DNA of 35,008 nucleotides from Pigoraptor vietnamica (Eukaryota > Opisthokonta > Filasterea). Of this stretch, positions 1 through 11,330 are shown piece by piece. The notes under the pieces were generated by a model. It was not told where the DNA came from. It made no database searches and worked only from the letters and a program-made list of their open reading frames with translations. Position 1 is the first letter of the stretch. The number at the start of each line of letters is the position of its first letter. The stretch is from contig CALSCQ010002127.1 in NCBI GenBank assembly GCA_943704525.1, positions 1 to 35,008 on the forward strand, given 5' to 3'. Position numbers and translations under genes: made by a program.

Positions 1-1007
1 ACACTGACTGTGTAGGATCACCCCGCGCACGTGTGTGGGTGGGTGTTTGAGTGTGTGAGTGAGTGTGCCGCATGTGGAAACTGCTGAGAAGAGACAGACA
101 GAGAGAAGGCAAGACAGTTCCACGAGATGACAGAGCTGCAAGGGAATGATGTAGAAACACGGAGACAGCTACAAGAGACAGATGTAGGGTCAAGCAAAAA
201 ACATACGTCTGAAGGTGAGGAAGCCAGTGAGGAGAGAGAGTGAGTCAGGCGCAAGCTCAGAAGGGCGAAGATGGTGATTGCATTAACGTGTGTGGCCTTC
301 CCGCACCCGCTGCGATGCAACACCACGCGAGTGATGTGTGTGCTTGCAAGTGCTCCCACACAGTCGACGTGGGCGTCCGTGGCTGCACTGGGGCCGGCAC
401 GCGGCGAAATCCACGTCACCGACGACGCGGACTACTTCACCAGCGCCGAGTGCGACACGACAGCCGGCGCCCCTACCACCGCCGAGGTGGAGGTGCGCGT
501 GGGCGCTGCAAGCGGCCGGTCTTGCTGATATGTTCCGGTTCAACGCGGGCGACGCGGTCGGTTATGTGCTACATGCACGGGCGACGGAGGTGCGGCCGGG
601 GGGCGTGGCGTGGGCTCTCGCGAATCCGTTGAAGAAGACGTGAGCCGCATCCGTCTTCGTCACTTCCATCTGTGCGTCACAGCGGCCGTGACCTTGACCC
701 CTGCGCGGACACGAACTCGCGCGCACGACAGCATCGTTGTAGCCGCTGCTGCGCACAATTTGCGGTTGACATTTATGTATGCTGCGATTGGTAATGATGA
801 CGCGGGCGGCAGTCACCGTGAATCCAGCGAACTTTGCCGATACTCGGCTGATGCGCAGATCGGCAGCAGCGAGCTCAGTTTCGCTCAGGCAATCAACTAC
901 CTGACGATGAACGCGTGGCCGATAAAATTGAACGGCAGTGGTAACTCTCGACCCCAAGCACTTTCTCTCTTTTGTTAGCGGCCTTCTCTTTCTGCACACA
1001 GTGCGTG
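1..1007. other. Left-edge region with no defensible gene
   Basis: The first 300 bases are TG/AG-rich and look non-coding. From about 360 to 642 the plus strand is GC-rich and open in more than one frame. One frame reads acidic, protein-like sequence (EIHVTDDADYF near 405-437). A second frame reads DMFRFNAGDAVGYVL (near 528-572) and runs to a TGA at about 642. The two would have to be joined by a frame change, and I see no plausible intron between them. This could be the last exon of a plus-strand gene that begins outside the window, but no family motif is visible. From 650 to 1007 I see nothing beyond the 3' flank of the transporter gene. Confidence 0.3.
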
Positions 1008-4000
1008 CTATCGGCCTGACAGGAGCGCGCGTGACGACAATGGCGCGCGGTAGATTTCGTCGTCGTCCCCGCTCGACTCACCCTCCGCCGTCAGCGCAAG
1101 GCCCCTGTCCATGGAGCGCGACGCCAGCGCAGCCATCGATTCGCGGTGCGTGACGGGGGCAATGCCCAGCGCAACCGAGTCCTCGGCAAGAAGGCGGTCG
1201 TACGCATCGCTGGCGAGACCGTCCTCGTTCCCGCCCCGAGCGTCGTCCCCGACGTACGTGTACCGCCACGCAAGCGCTGCGAACACGCCCGTGACGGCCA
1301 CGAGGAGACCCGCGTAGAAGAAGTACTCGGCGCTCTGCCGCGAGAAGAAGCTGAGCTCCGAGACAATGACGACTAGGAGGTTCCCGAACGCGACCGTCAG
1401 CAGCCACGTCGCCTGGCACACCGACTTCATGCTCGCGGGCGCCTGCGAGTACGCAAACTCAAGCCCCGTGATCGAAAACAGGACCTCGCCGGCGGTGAGC
1501 ACCACATACTGCGGAATCTGCCACAGCATCGAGATCTCCCTCGGCGCACGGTCGCGCAGCACCACAACGGACGCAGCCGGCCCGCACCACGACACGAGCG
1601 CGCTGTACACGCCCCCGTCACCCAGCGTCACGCCCGTCGCGCGCGCAAGCTCGACGCCGTCCGCGCTCCGAACGGACAGCGTGAACTTCCCAGCGGACAC
1701 TGATGTGTAGTTGCCGCCCCTCAGCGACATTACGCCCGCGCCCGCAAGGCCGCCGTTGTCCAGCTTTGGCCCACCCGACAGAAACAGCGAGAGGCCGCCG
1801 GAGGGCACCAGCGATGGCGGCACCGCATTCAGGAGGCGAATTTTGGCGGGAGAAGAGTCGCCGTCGAAGACGTCCGTGAGCACAGCACCGCCGAGGGAGC
1901 CGCCCGCGTCGCTGTAGCCCCACAACACCGTGTAGAAGGAACCGCGTGAGAGGGGCGCAGCGGCCGGCGCGTGCGTCCCAGTCGCGTTCACGAGCGCTCC
2001 CATCGCGCTTCCCTGCGCCACAAATCCGCCGCGGACGGCGTCCACCGCAACATAGCCTGTTGCGGTGCCCGCAGTGACCGTCCAGGGGCCCTGAACGCCC
2101 GGCGGCGACACGAACGACGCCGACAGCGGTGACTGGCAATAACCGTCGGCAACGCGCACGCCCGCGAGCCCGTGTGCGGCATACGTGTCCCGCTGCGACC
2201 AGGACTCGGCCCCTTCGATGCGCGTCTGGAGCGCGCCTGCCAGGACAAACGCCAGCGCCGTGAGGAGCATGCCGGCGGCCATGCGCTGGAGGGGTCGAAA
2301 GGGGACGCGGAGCCGCGAGAGGCACGGGTAGATGCCCTTCTCAAACACGGGGATGAGGCACAGCACGAGAATGGGGTTGATGGCCTGCATCTGGTCGGGC
2401 TGAATGACGCCGAGAGCGCCGACGCGTCCGGACATTTCCTGCGCCTGGAGTGTCCAGCGGCTTCCCTGCTGGTCGTAGAGCGTCCAGAACACGGGAATGG
2501 GGAGGAAAATGACGAGCACGCGCAGCAGCGCCTTGACGTCCTCCACGAGCCGCGCGCCGTGCCGGTCGATGGCCCAGTCCATCCTGCGAACGAAGCCGTG
2601 AGGACAAAGCATGGACACGAGAGCACACGGCGACGTAACGCAATGCCTGTACAGCTATGGGCATATCGGCCGGCGCGACCAGTTACCAGAGAGACATGCG
2701 CAATGTGACCCACCAGTGGTCGTGGTGCGTGAGTGAGTCTCGATTTTTCCATCGCATGACAACGGCCGTTCGCATGACGCGAAGGACGTCCACAATCACA
2801 TTTCCGTGAGGAGGGACAATGGTGTAGAGGCGCGTGCCGGCAAGAAAGAGCGCCGTCGCCACGAACATGAGCACCGCGGGAATGCCAAAGGCGAGCGGGA
2901 AGCAGTCCTCGCGCCCTGCGACGTGACGGAATTGTCGTGTGTGACTCATTCAGAAAGCGAACAGACCCAGCGAGATCGACGGTTGCAGCACATAATGAAG
3001 GGGCAATAACGGCAGACAATAGGACCATCTCTACGCACCAAAGCAGCGCACATCACCGCGGAGGGTGGGCGTCAGGAGCGTCGAGATGACCGAGCCGCAG
3101 TTGATGCTCGCGTAAAACACCGCAAAGAACTTGCGGATCAGCACGACCTGCGACGGCACCCGTCAGACGGCGTTTTCTGCACTATTATTTGCAGTGGCGC
3201 TGCATGGCAAAGGGAAACAGACACGCGCCACGTGACCGGTGCATCCGACACACGCAGCAAGAGGGCACAGTCTATACACACTCACATCTTCGGGACGGAA
3301 TTGGTCGCCGCCAAACGCTGACACACACGGCTGCAACGAAATTAGAACAGATGAGACCAACGGTAGCTTGCGCGCGAGTGTGTATATGTGAGTGATGTGT
3401 GTGTGTATGTGTGCAATGTGTATGTGTGTGTGTGTGAGTGTGAGTGAGTGAGAGAGAGTGTGTGTGTGTGTGCGTGCGTGTATGCGTGTGTGTCAGTATG
3501 CAGCGGGCGGTGTGTGTGCTGCTGAGCGTGGGAAAGGGAGAGGGGGGAGGGGGGACGCGCACCTTAATTCCGCCGGTGCCAATTGCAATGAGCGCAAGGC
3601 CCAATATGACGCCCCACATCTGCATACACAAAGATACTGAGTAAGTATTCGCAGAGTAACACACAATTAACTGCACGTGTTCCGCCTCGTTGCACACACA
3701 CCGCACAACACAAAACAACACACCGTGCAGACGGGTACACCGCCTCCTAACTCACAACAGCGCAACTCCCTCTCATGCACACCCACGTGTGATAGCGCGG
3801 GGATTGCCGAAACGCCCATTAGCACGTTTCCGACGCAGTACACGAGGGAGAGCGCGAATATCGTGCGGTATTTTCCGAGCAGGCTGTCCGACAGCAGCCC
3901 CCCAAACAGCGGCGTGAAGTAGCAGAACATCGTGAAGGTGTGGTAGTACGACGTGGCCGTCTCCTTGCTGAGGCTCATGAAGTTGACGAGATAGAGCACA

Positions 4001-5075
4001 AGGATGGCTGCCGGTGGGGCGGAATTGGCGCAGGGTGAGCACATCTGTAACAGTGGGGTGTAACAGGGGCCGGCTAATTGCATGCGTGGTGAGGGGCGAC
4101 ATTTGTGACGGTGCGTTCGTGGACGGTTGAAGACGGGCACAATAGAACGAGAATAATGCGTGGCGGCGACAGCGGGAGGTAGGAAGGGAGGGAGGGAACG
4201 ACAGAGGAATTCGGGCGTTGTTTTGCGCATTGGCGCGTGTGCAAGTGACGGGACTACGCACTCTTCATGCCGTAAAAGGAAAACCGCTCGCAGAACTCCT
4301 GTCCAATGATGACTGCGAACGGCAAAGGGTTTGAGGCAACGAAGGGCGTACAACGTGTGTGGCACGGGGTGCTCTTCGCTGTGTGCGTGCGAGCGTCGGC
4401 GGGTGAGTGAGAAGGACGCTCATGTCCCTTGGCCACCGACCAAGACAGTCAGGAGAAAGCAAACGGGCGAAAGAGCGCTATACATGCGTGAGGAATACCC
4501 ACACCACACGCTGCGCGGGTACTCTGCCAGCGACAGGGACGCCTGCGGTGCGTGTAGTCAGCCAATGTAGCCGCAAACAGGCATGCGCACACGGAAAGGG
4601 AGGAGGAAGGAGGGGCAGGGAGAAGGAGAGAGAGAGAGTCCGAAACACGCGCGTGCGTGTGGCGATCAGAGTGGCTCTCAGCCAGCCTTCCTTGACAAAT
4701 GTGCGCACGTGCCTTGAGCTTCTCGAGACATGTCCTTCTGCCGCCAGCAGCGCCCCGCCACCGCTCAGCCGCGCCATCGCCCGAATCGGGAAGGAGATTG
4801 TCCAGGCTCGTGCGTCGCATGGGCACTGCGAAAAGGAATGGCATGGGGTGTGTGTGTGTGTGAGGGGGGAGGGGGCACAACGGCGCGCAATTATGTGGCC
4901 AACATGGCGGGAAAAGAAAGCGTGCCTTGCAAGCGTTGATGCACATCGCATTGAGAGCACAGTAACAGCACAGTAACATCCACCACGGAACAAACGCCGC
5001 GCCCATACCTCCGCTATCGCTCGAGTCGCTGTCGCCCGCCGCAACGAGCGACTGGCGCACACCCGAGCGGCTCAT
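1008..5075 (-). CDS. Proton-coupled oligopeptide transporter (SLC15/POT family), nine exons
   Basis: It imports di- and tripeptides with protons across the plasma or lysosomal membrane. Exons in coding order: 5075-5009, 4825-4709, 4312-4262, 4007-3787, 3619-3563, 3330-3286, 3147-3039, 2915-2714, 2583-1008. All junctions keep frame and give 814 residues. Family motifs appear in order: EFCERFSFYGMK (the ExxERFxYYG proton site, about residue 65), FGGDQF, FYASINCGSVIST (PTR2 signature), FWTLYDQQGSRWTLQA, and WQIPQYVVLTAGEVLFSITG. Between the last two lies an insert of about 220 residues (about 418-640), in the same place as the extracellular/luminal domain of animal PEPT1/PEPT2. The acidic C-terminal tail is probably cytosolic. 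The start is the first ATG in frame at 5075; upstream in-frame codons begin only with TTG. The first three exons are the least certain. It is head-to-head with the HMG-CoA reductase gene. Confidence 0.94.
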
Positions 5076-5388
5076 TGCGCCTTCGAGCGGTGCCCTCACA
5101 AGCACACTCGGTTCCAATACGACACGCGCACGTGCGGCGCTCAAAGAGGCGCGTCGATACCTCGCATTTCAGACGCCAGCGAGCGTTCAGACGGGGGCAA
5201 CGAAGAGATGACGGCGGTTAAAGCCAAGCGCAACGTCGACGTTGAAAAAAAGGCCCGTTCTGCGACAAGGTTCAACCAGTGTGGATGCTGAGTGTAGGTG
5301 AGGGTTAGGCCCGAAGGCACACATCACGTGACCATCGGAACCCGCAGCCTATTCTGAGGCGGGTGAGTCAGCGGCGTGTGTGCGTGAG

Positions 5389-5445
<57 letters not shown>

Positions 5446-5624
5446 CACACGCGCACACTTTCTTACATCATTCCTCTCAGGTACAAATGGGCCACGCGCC
5501 TCTCGTGTAGAAGACGCATACAGCACTACACTGCGCTGACATTTCACGTCGTCTACCACACGACCGACTGTGTCACGTGCGTGCTCCACATCAACTCTCC
5601 ACTTATGGTCGCCTCTAGCGTGAC
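5076..5624. promoter_or_regulatory. Divergent intergenic promoter region between transporter and HMG-CoA reductase genes
   Basis: This 549-base gap separates two outward-reading start codons, so it should hold both promoters. It contains ATCACGTGACC at 5323-5333, which matches the core of the CLEAR/M-box element bound by MiT/TFE factors (TCACGTGA at 5324-5331), and a second CACGTG inside GTCACGTGCG at about 5573-5582. A telomere-like GAGGGTTAGG lies near 5300, and a (CA)27 run at 5391-5444 lies about 180 bases before the HMG-CoA reductase start. No TATA box is evident. Function is inferred from position and motif only. Confidence 0.55.
5391..5444. repeat. (CA)27 microsatellite in the divergent promoter
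   Basis: A pure, uninterrupted CA dinucleotide run of 54 bases. Its purity suggests ongoing length change. Alternating purine-pyrimidine DNA can adopt the left-handed Z form, but nothing here shows that it does. Confidence 0.95.
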
Positions 5625-5900
5625 ATGCGCAGCATGACAGTCCCCACGGACGACGCGGCCTCGGGTGGCGATGGCGGCAAGGCGCACCCGCGGCCGCCCG
5701 CTGCGCTGTGGGCGGGTTTTTACAAAAAGTCGATTAAGGAACGACAGGACCAGATGCGGCTGTCGTTTCCGCACCTGCGCCACGACGCCCTCGACGGCCT
5801 CGACCACTCCATCGCCGACATCATGGTCGAAAACTGCATTGGGTATGGCACACACGCACGCACGCACGCACACACACACACACACGCACACACACACACG

Positions 5901-5937
<37 letters not shown>

Positions 5938-5964
5938 ACACAGACACACACACACACGCACTCG

Positions 5965-6015
<51 letters not shown>

Positions 6016-6019
6016 GCAC

Positions 6020-6052
<33 letters not shown>

Positions 6053-6083
6053 AGACACACACACGCACACACGCACTCGCACG

Positions 6084-6115
<32 letters not shown>

Positions 6116-9100
6116 CACACGCACACACACATACACACACGCGCACGCGCGCGCGTGCATCCTGGCTTTGCGTGCACCCAGTCGGCTCTATGCATCATTC
6201 CACTCGATGGACCCTAAGTGCAACATTCACCTCAAACTCACGCACATTGTGTCCCACAGCACCGTCTCGCTGCCGCTGGGACTTGGCCTCAACTTTGTCG
6301 TCAACGGCCGCTCGTATGCCGTCCCCATGGCCGTGGAAGAGCCGTCGGTGGTCGCCGCGGCGAGTGGGGCGGCGAAGCTCATCGCGACGCACGGCGGCTT
6401 TGCGGCATCGCACTCGTCGAAAAGCGTGATGATCGGGCAGCTGCACGTAGTGGGCGTGGCGGATCCACTGGGCGCCGAGCGAGAGGTGCGCAAGTGCCTC
6501 TGTTCGTGCGATCAATTCTGTATGCATTTCGTTTGTGAGGTACACCGTGTGTGTGCGTCGTCCTCACCCGTTGCACGCACGCGCAGCTTGTGGCCATGCA
6601 GGATGAGCTCATTTCGGTCGGAAACGCGCACTGCCAGAGCACCGTTGCGCGCGGCGGCGGTGTTGTGGGCATCGACGTGCGTGTGATTCCCCGGCGACGC
6701 AACGGTCGCTCGTGTTGCGCGTCACCTACGACCTCCGCTGCGAATGGAATTGGAGGGGGAAAGGCAGGTCCCAGCGGCAGGGAGGGCGCAAGCTCCGTTG
6801 GTGCGAGGGAGGGCGCCGCTGCTGCGGCCGGCGGGGATTCCCACACGCTCGTGGTGCACGTGCGCGTGGATGTCGTGGACATCATGGGTGCGAACTGCGT
6901 CACGGCGGTCGCGGGTGGCCTTGCGCCTCTGGTTGAGCACGTGACCGGCGGGCGTGTGGCGTGCCACATTCTGTCCAACTGCTGCCCTGAGCGAATGGCT
7001 GCGGTGGGTGTTGGTTTTGTGCGGGTGCGTAGAGTGTTGTTTGCGCGCGCTACTGTGATTAGTGTGTGTGCGCGCGTCACTGTTAACAGCGCATATGGCG
7101 CCTGTTAATTGCGTGCGATTGTATCCGTATTGACACGTGGGACGTGCGCGGCCGTTCCCTTTGCAGGCCTCCTTTCGCCTCCCCGTGTCTGCACTTGCGT
7201 ACAAGGGCGTCGATGGCGCGGACGTGGCGGAGCGCCTGCTTGCGATGCAGCGGTGGGCCGAGGACGATCCCTTTCGCGCGGTGACCAACAACAAGGGCAT
7301 TATGAACGGTGTGGATGCGGTGGCCGTCGCGACAGGGCAGGACGCGCGCGCGATTGAGAGCGCAGCGCATGCGCACGCGGCGACTGTGTGGAACGGGTCG
7401 TACGGCCCACTGGCGGAGTATTGGGTGGAGAACGGGGAAGGGGACGCGTACCTGTGCGGGCGCCTCGAGCTGCCCATGCCCGTGGGTGTGCACGGCGGTG
7501 TGTTGCGGACAAACCCCGCGTACAGCTACACGCTCGGCATTCTTGGGGACCCGGATGCAAAGACACTCGCGATGGTGAGTGGCGCGCAGGAAGCCCTGTT
7601 CATGGCTTGGTCTTTGTTTGGCCTTGCTCGCGTCGCTGAGTGTGTGGACAAATTATACATGTGCTCATGTGGTTCACGTGATTCTCCCGGCGCAGATCAT
7701 GGTTGCAGTGGGACTCGCACAGAACTTTGCTGCGCTGCGTGCGCTGTGTACGGAGGGCATACGGCGAGGTCACATGGCACTGCATGCGCGTAATATCGCC
7801 ATCGCCGCGGGTGCGCCGCCCCACGCAGTGCCGGAGGTCGTCGCCTACATGGTCAAGACAGGGCGCGTCAACTCGGAGTCCGCTGCGCTCTATCTCAAGG
7901 CGCACCAGATGCACGTGGAGCTGTACTCGCCGCGCGATGGAACCGAGGGCGTCGACGAATCGAGCGCTCTCTCGACGTCTCCGACCCATGTGCCGCACGC
8001 GCCGCCGCCGCCGAGCATGTTCTTTTACGAGGAGGCCGCGCGGAGTTTCTCGCCGGCGGTTGCGTTGGAGGGAGACAAGGACGAGGCATCGCGCGCATCT
8101 GGGACCGCGTCCGCCGTGGGATCGCACGAGCGCCTGTCCTTCAACGTCGCCTTCGAGACGCTGTGCGACCGGCCCGTATACCTTGAGTTCGATCGCGACC
8201 GCGAGCATCAGCCACTGCATCAGGCGCTGTTTGGCACTAAGGGCCACTCGTGGCTCACGTCCGTGTTCTCGGCCCTCGATAGCATCCGTCTGGCGTGCGC
8301 CGATGTCCCTCGCGCAACCTATGCACTCCAGCGCCGCCTCAAGACGGTGTCAATTCTCATCAATGTAGTGTCTTCTCGCCTCGCCCACCGATTTCCCGGC
8401 GCCACGCAAGAGGTCGTCGCGGCTGCTGGACAGCCGCTTGGCCCACGTCGCACGCACCGCCGCTCGCAACGGTCGTCGTCTGTCGGAGAGGAGGACGAGC
8501 GCGAACGCGAGAGCGATGGGGGCGATGACGCTGGCCGTGCATGCCGACTCGACGCCGGTGTGCTTGACCGCATCCGCGCGCGTTGTGAAACGGAGCTACT
8601 CGTGGGACTTCCGCTTCTTCTGACGCTGTGGGATGTCTTCGAGTACCGCGTGGAGCAGTGGCTCGGCGGCAGCGACCTCGCGCGCCTCCTGTGTCGCGAA
8701 CAGGCGCTGATTGTGAATGCGATTGCGGGGCAGGCGTCGGCACCCGCTGCCACGCTGGACGAATTTCTCACGCGGCATGCAAAGCGCTTCCAGGTGACCA
8801 TGTTCCTGCTCATCGGCGCGGCGTCGCTGAACGAGCAGTCGCTCACGCCCGCGCGCATTCGCTACATTGCGGACGTCGGCGCGTACCTGGAGCTTGAAGG
8901 GACGGTCGCCCACGACGTGTCGCGGTTCTGCACGAGCGCAGAACAACAACCGGCGGTGCCTGGGGCGGGGCCACCGCTGTCGCCGGCGTTGGTTGCGGGC
9001 CCTTCGGTGCACGTCGCGCCCGCAGCCAACGCCTATGCGTTCTGGCTGTCGAAGGAGGGTCGCGCGCACTCGCGTGAGTCCGTGCGGGGATTTCTCGATG

Positions 9101-9231
9101 CAACGGCACCCATGGTGCGCGCAAGGCGGGAGGCACTGGACGGCCGATACGACGGCGTCTTTGGTCGTGACGACATTGACGCCGCCGTCCGTAACATTGC
9201 CGCGTACTATCGCATCTCTGAGCTCACTTAA
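5625..9231 (+). CDS. Class II hydroxymethylglutaryl-CoA reductase with a long unassigned C-terminal extension
   Basis: It interconverts HMG-CoA and mevalonate with NAD(P)H, the committed step of isoprenoid/sterol synthesis or, in reverse, mevalonate use. Exons 5625-5842, 6260-6485, 6587-7003, 7167-7574 and 7696-9231 give 934 residues; the second ATG at 5634 could also be the start. Class II features: the N-terminal VENCIGTVSLPLG motif, [11 protein letters not shown] (catalytic Glu at 99/100), the dinucleotide motif [14 protein letters not shown] (catalytic Lys330), TGQD (Asp346) and LHARNIA (His453). No membrane anchor is seen, unlike class I animal and fungal enzymes, so it is probably cytosolic. 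The class II core (about 430 residues in bacteria) ends near residue 500. Residues 510-934 form a second, largely helical region with an acidic low-complexity insert around 710-740 that I cannot assign. Intron 1 is almost wholly CA repeat. Confidence 0.95.
5848..6150. repeat. Compound CA/CACG microsatellite filling intron 1 of the HMG-CoA reductase gene
   Basis: About 300 bases of imperfect CA repeat with CACG, CAGA and CATA interruptions, ending in an alternating CGCGCACGCGCGCG stretch near 6140-6157. It begins within a few bases of the 5' splice site at 5843 and gives long artefactual open frames of Thr-His or Val-Cys repeats on both strands. Confidence 0.95.
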
Positions 9232-9671
9232 TTTTCAAGTAAATTCGCAGTGGGTCACGCGGTGTGGTGCAAAAAATGGGTCTTGGGTCGAAGCCGCAGT
9301 GTGTGGTGTGAAGAGGGAGGGTGAAGGGGGGAGACAAAATGACTCATATTCGGAGCAAAGCGGGTGCGGAATGTATATACAAATGGGTCCCTAAACTTTG
9401 GCCTTTCGTAGGTGGCCCCCCATATACGTAGTGGCTGCCGGTTCACGGAACAGTATGAGCATATATTGGCGACGACGACATATGCGCCGGATTCAACGCC
9501 GGCGATAGCTGTCGCAAAACTTCGTAACTGACGACGGCCGATTGCCAGAGTGTGCTACAACTGCGTGTTCCGAAGGGGGAAAAGAGCGGAGGTGTACGCC
9601 GCACGTTAGACAAAACTTGATTGATTGAGGCTGAGGCACATAACTATCACACGAAAGTAACGCGCACGAAC
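9232..9671. other. Convergent intergenic region (HMG-CoA reductase / phosphodiesterase 3' ends)
   Basis: The two genes end facing each other here, 440 bases apart. It should contain both 3' untranslated regions. I see no open frame of note, no AATAAA signal, and no repeat apart from the 31-base duplication that starts at its right edge. Confidence 0.6.
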
Positions 9672-9711
9672 TCATTTTGGGAACAAAGTAACACGCACCA
9701 ACTCATTTCGG
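9655..9711. repeat. 31-base tandem duplication across the phosphodiesterase stop codon
   Basis: The sequence beginning AAAGTAACGCGCACGAACTC at 9654 recurs at 9685 as AAAGTAACACGCACCAACTC, a period of 31 bases with a few mismatches. On the minus strand the first copy encodes the end of the phosphodiesterase (NELVRV). The second copy, read one base out of step, supplies the TGA at 9674-9672. Confidence 0.85.
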
Positions 9712-11330
9712 ACTTCGTTGTATGCCGACACGAGGCGACCCACGTCGTTCGAAAGCAGCCCGTCGTACCCTGCGCCACCGCCGGTCGAATTTTAGCCACT
9801 TGCAACACATTGTGCGATAATCACGTGAGTTAACTCGACTCACAAAAACATACGATGTTCCACAATTGGCACTGGACAGGCCACCCGAACACACGTGTGC
9901 GCGAGCATGGCGCGGCAGCTTTCACCAACCATACACATACTATAGGACAATATTGAACAACCCAAACGCGAAGACAGGCAGTGCCCACGAGTCACGTGAC
10001 GCCCACACCCACCGAGCCATATGAGGACCTTCATGAGGAACCAGTCGTCGACGGTCCACCCAAAGACAGACATGCCCTGCGCGTGCGCCGTCTTGATGAA
10101 GAGGGGCGTCGTCAGCAGGAAGGGAAGCGAGAAGGAGCGGTACCCTGCGACGCCCATGTGTATCCCATTTAGTATTGTTGTTGATGTAATTGTTACCGAG
10201 TTTGCACGCAGGCACCATATACATCCATACACAAGCACGCACGTCCATACAATTGCACAGTCGTACAATGCATTCAGTAGAGAATGGTAAGAAAGGCTTC
10301 GTCAATGTCGATATGTAGGGCACACAAGGCCCGCTGACCCAGCGACAGCGATCAGGTATTAAAGCCGAGACGAACGCACGCAAACGCACCCTTGGCGAAA
10401 TAGTCGTCGACGTCCGCGCAGTGTTGCACTGTGTTTCGCAAGGCCTGCACAGTGCTCACGTTGAGGTGTGCCTGCGGAGCCAAAATATCGCATTAGAATA
10501 GAGTCACCTTCTGGCACTCACAGCACACTTTGACTCATGCATGGCACACAACGATATGTAACCAATTCCCAAACATCCAATCCGCCACTGCGCTCGCACA
10601 AAACGGTCGCAGGTTCGAGACCAGCCGGCCGCACTGACCTGAATGTCCTTCGCCTGGACGTCCGACCAGCACGAGGCGATGAGGAGGTGCTGCACGCCCA
10701 ACGGCAACGCAAGCGCCGCAATCTCCCGCCCGTACACAAGCGTCTCGTTCTTCAGGTCCATAATAATCGTCAGGTTAACTTCGCGCGCGAACAGCAGCAG
10801 CTCCAAGAATGTCGGCACGCGCGTCCCCGCGTACGATGGATCAAACCAGCTGCCCGCATCGAGGCTGCTAATGTACTCGTACGTGAGATCGCTCACGCGG
10901 CCGGTGCCGTTTGTTGTGCGGTCGACCGTGTCGTCGTGCATGAGCACGAGCACGCCATCGCTCGTCAGGCGCAGGTCCGTCTCGATGCCCTGCGCGCCGA
11001 GCTTATACGCCTGAACAAAGCTCGGCATCGTGTTCTCGGGCGCGCCGACGGGGTTGCCGCGGTGGCCAATGGCGGTGAATGCGCGACATGGCACCGCAAC
11101 GAGCACTGCCGCGCACAAGAGCGCTGAAGAGAAAGAAAAGACTGGTCATTCAGCAGAGTGTGTCGAATCAGCCGAGTCATAAGACGCATGCCCATTGACT
11201 CCACAGAGGGCGAAGAGAGCAAGAGGAAGCGGCAGATTGGGGGGTGGCAGACAAGCGAAAAACGGCCAGTTATCAGAGTCCATTGGCGCTCACAAGCGAA
11301 CTCACCGGCAAGGGCGCGGACGGGCGCCAT
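9672..11330 (-). CDS. Secreted or lysosomal glycerophosphodiester phosphodiesterase (GDPD family)
   Basis: It hydrolyses glycerophosphodiesters to glycerol-3-phosphate and an alcohol such as choline or ethanolamine. Exons in coding order 11330-11306, 11123-10639, 10471-10390, 10144-10013 and 9769-9672 keep frame and give 273 residues. The first 24 residues (MAPVRALAALLCAAVLVAVP, then CRAF) form a clear signal peptide that becomes visible only after exon 1 (25 bases) is joined to exon 2. Catalytic motifs: IGHRGNPVGAPENT (His29), GIETDLRLTSDG (Glu56, Asp58) and MHDDTVDRTTNGTG (His71); then MDLKNE, and VFGWTVDDW near the C terminus. The last exon supplies YDGLLSNDV, the usual G(I/L)xTND strand. 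No membrane segment other than the signal is seen. It is head-to-head with the CCDC162-like gene. A GTCACGTGAC palindrome lies in its last intron (9991-10000). Confidence 0.93.
9991..10000. promoter_or_regulatory. GTCACGTGAC palindrome (CLEAR-type site) in last intron of the phosphodiesterase gene
   Basis: A perfect ten-base palindrome identical to the consensus CLEAR element that MiT/TFE factors bind upstream of lysosomal genes in animals. A second TCACGTGA sits at 9821-9828 in the same intron. A regulatory role here is inference; the intronic position near the 3' end is not the usual one. Confidence 0.4.

Noticed and set aside
240-660. Several overlapping plus-strand open frames near the left edge
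   Set aside because: They compete with each other, need an unexplained frame change, and show no recognisable domain. Kept only as a low-confidence region note.
5720-6160. Long open frames of Thr-His or Val-Cys repeats on both strands
   Set aside because: They are translations of the CA/TG microsatellite in intron 1 of the HMG-CoA reductase gene; splice signals and frame continuity show this stretch is intronic.
5625-7930. Bacterial contamination as the source of the class II HMG-CoA reductase
   Set aside because: Four spliceosomal introns with frame-preserving GT-AG borders interrupt the catalytic domain, so it is a resident nuclear gene, whatever its distant origin.
10612-10622. GGTTCGAGACC, a match to the tRNA B box
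   Set aside because: No matching A box, acceptor stem or anticodon arm can be folded around it; it lies in intron 2 of the phosphodiesterase gene and is probably chance.
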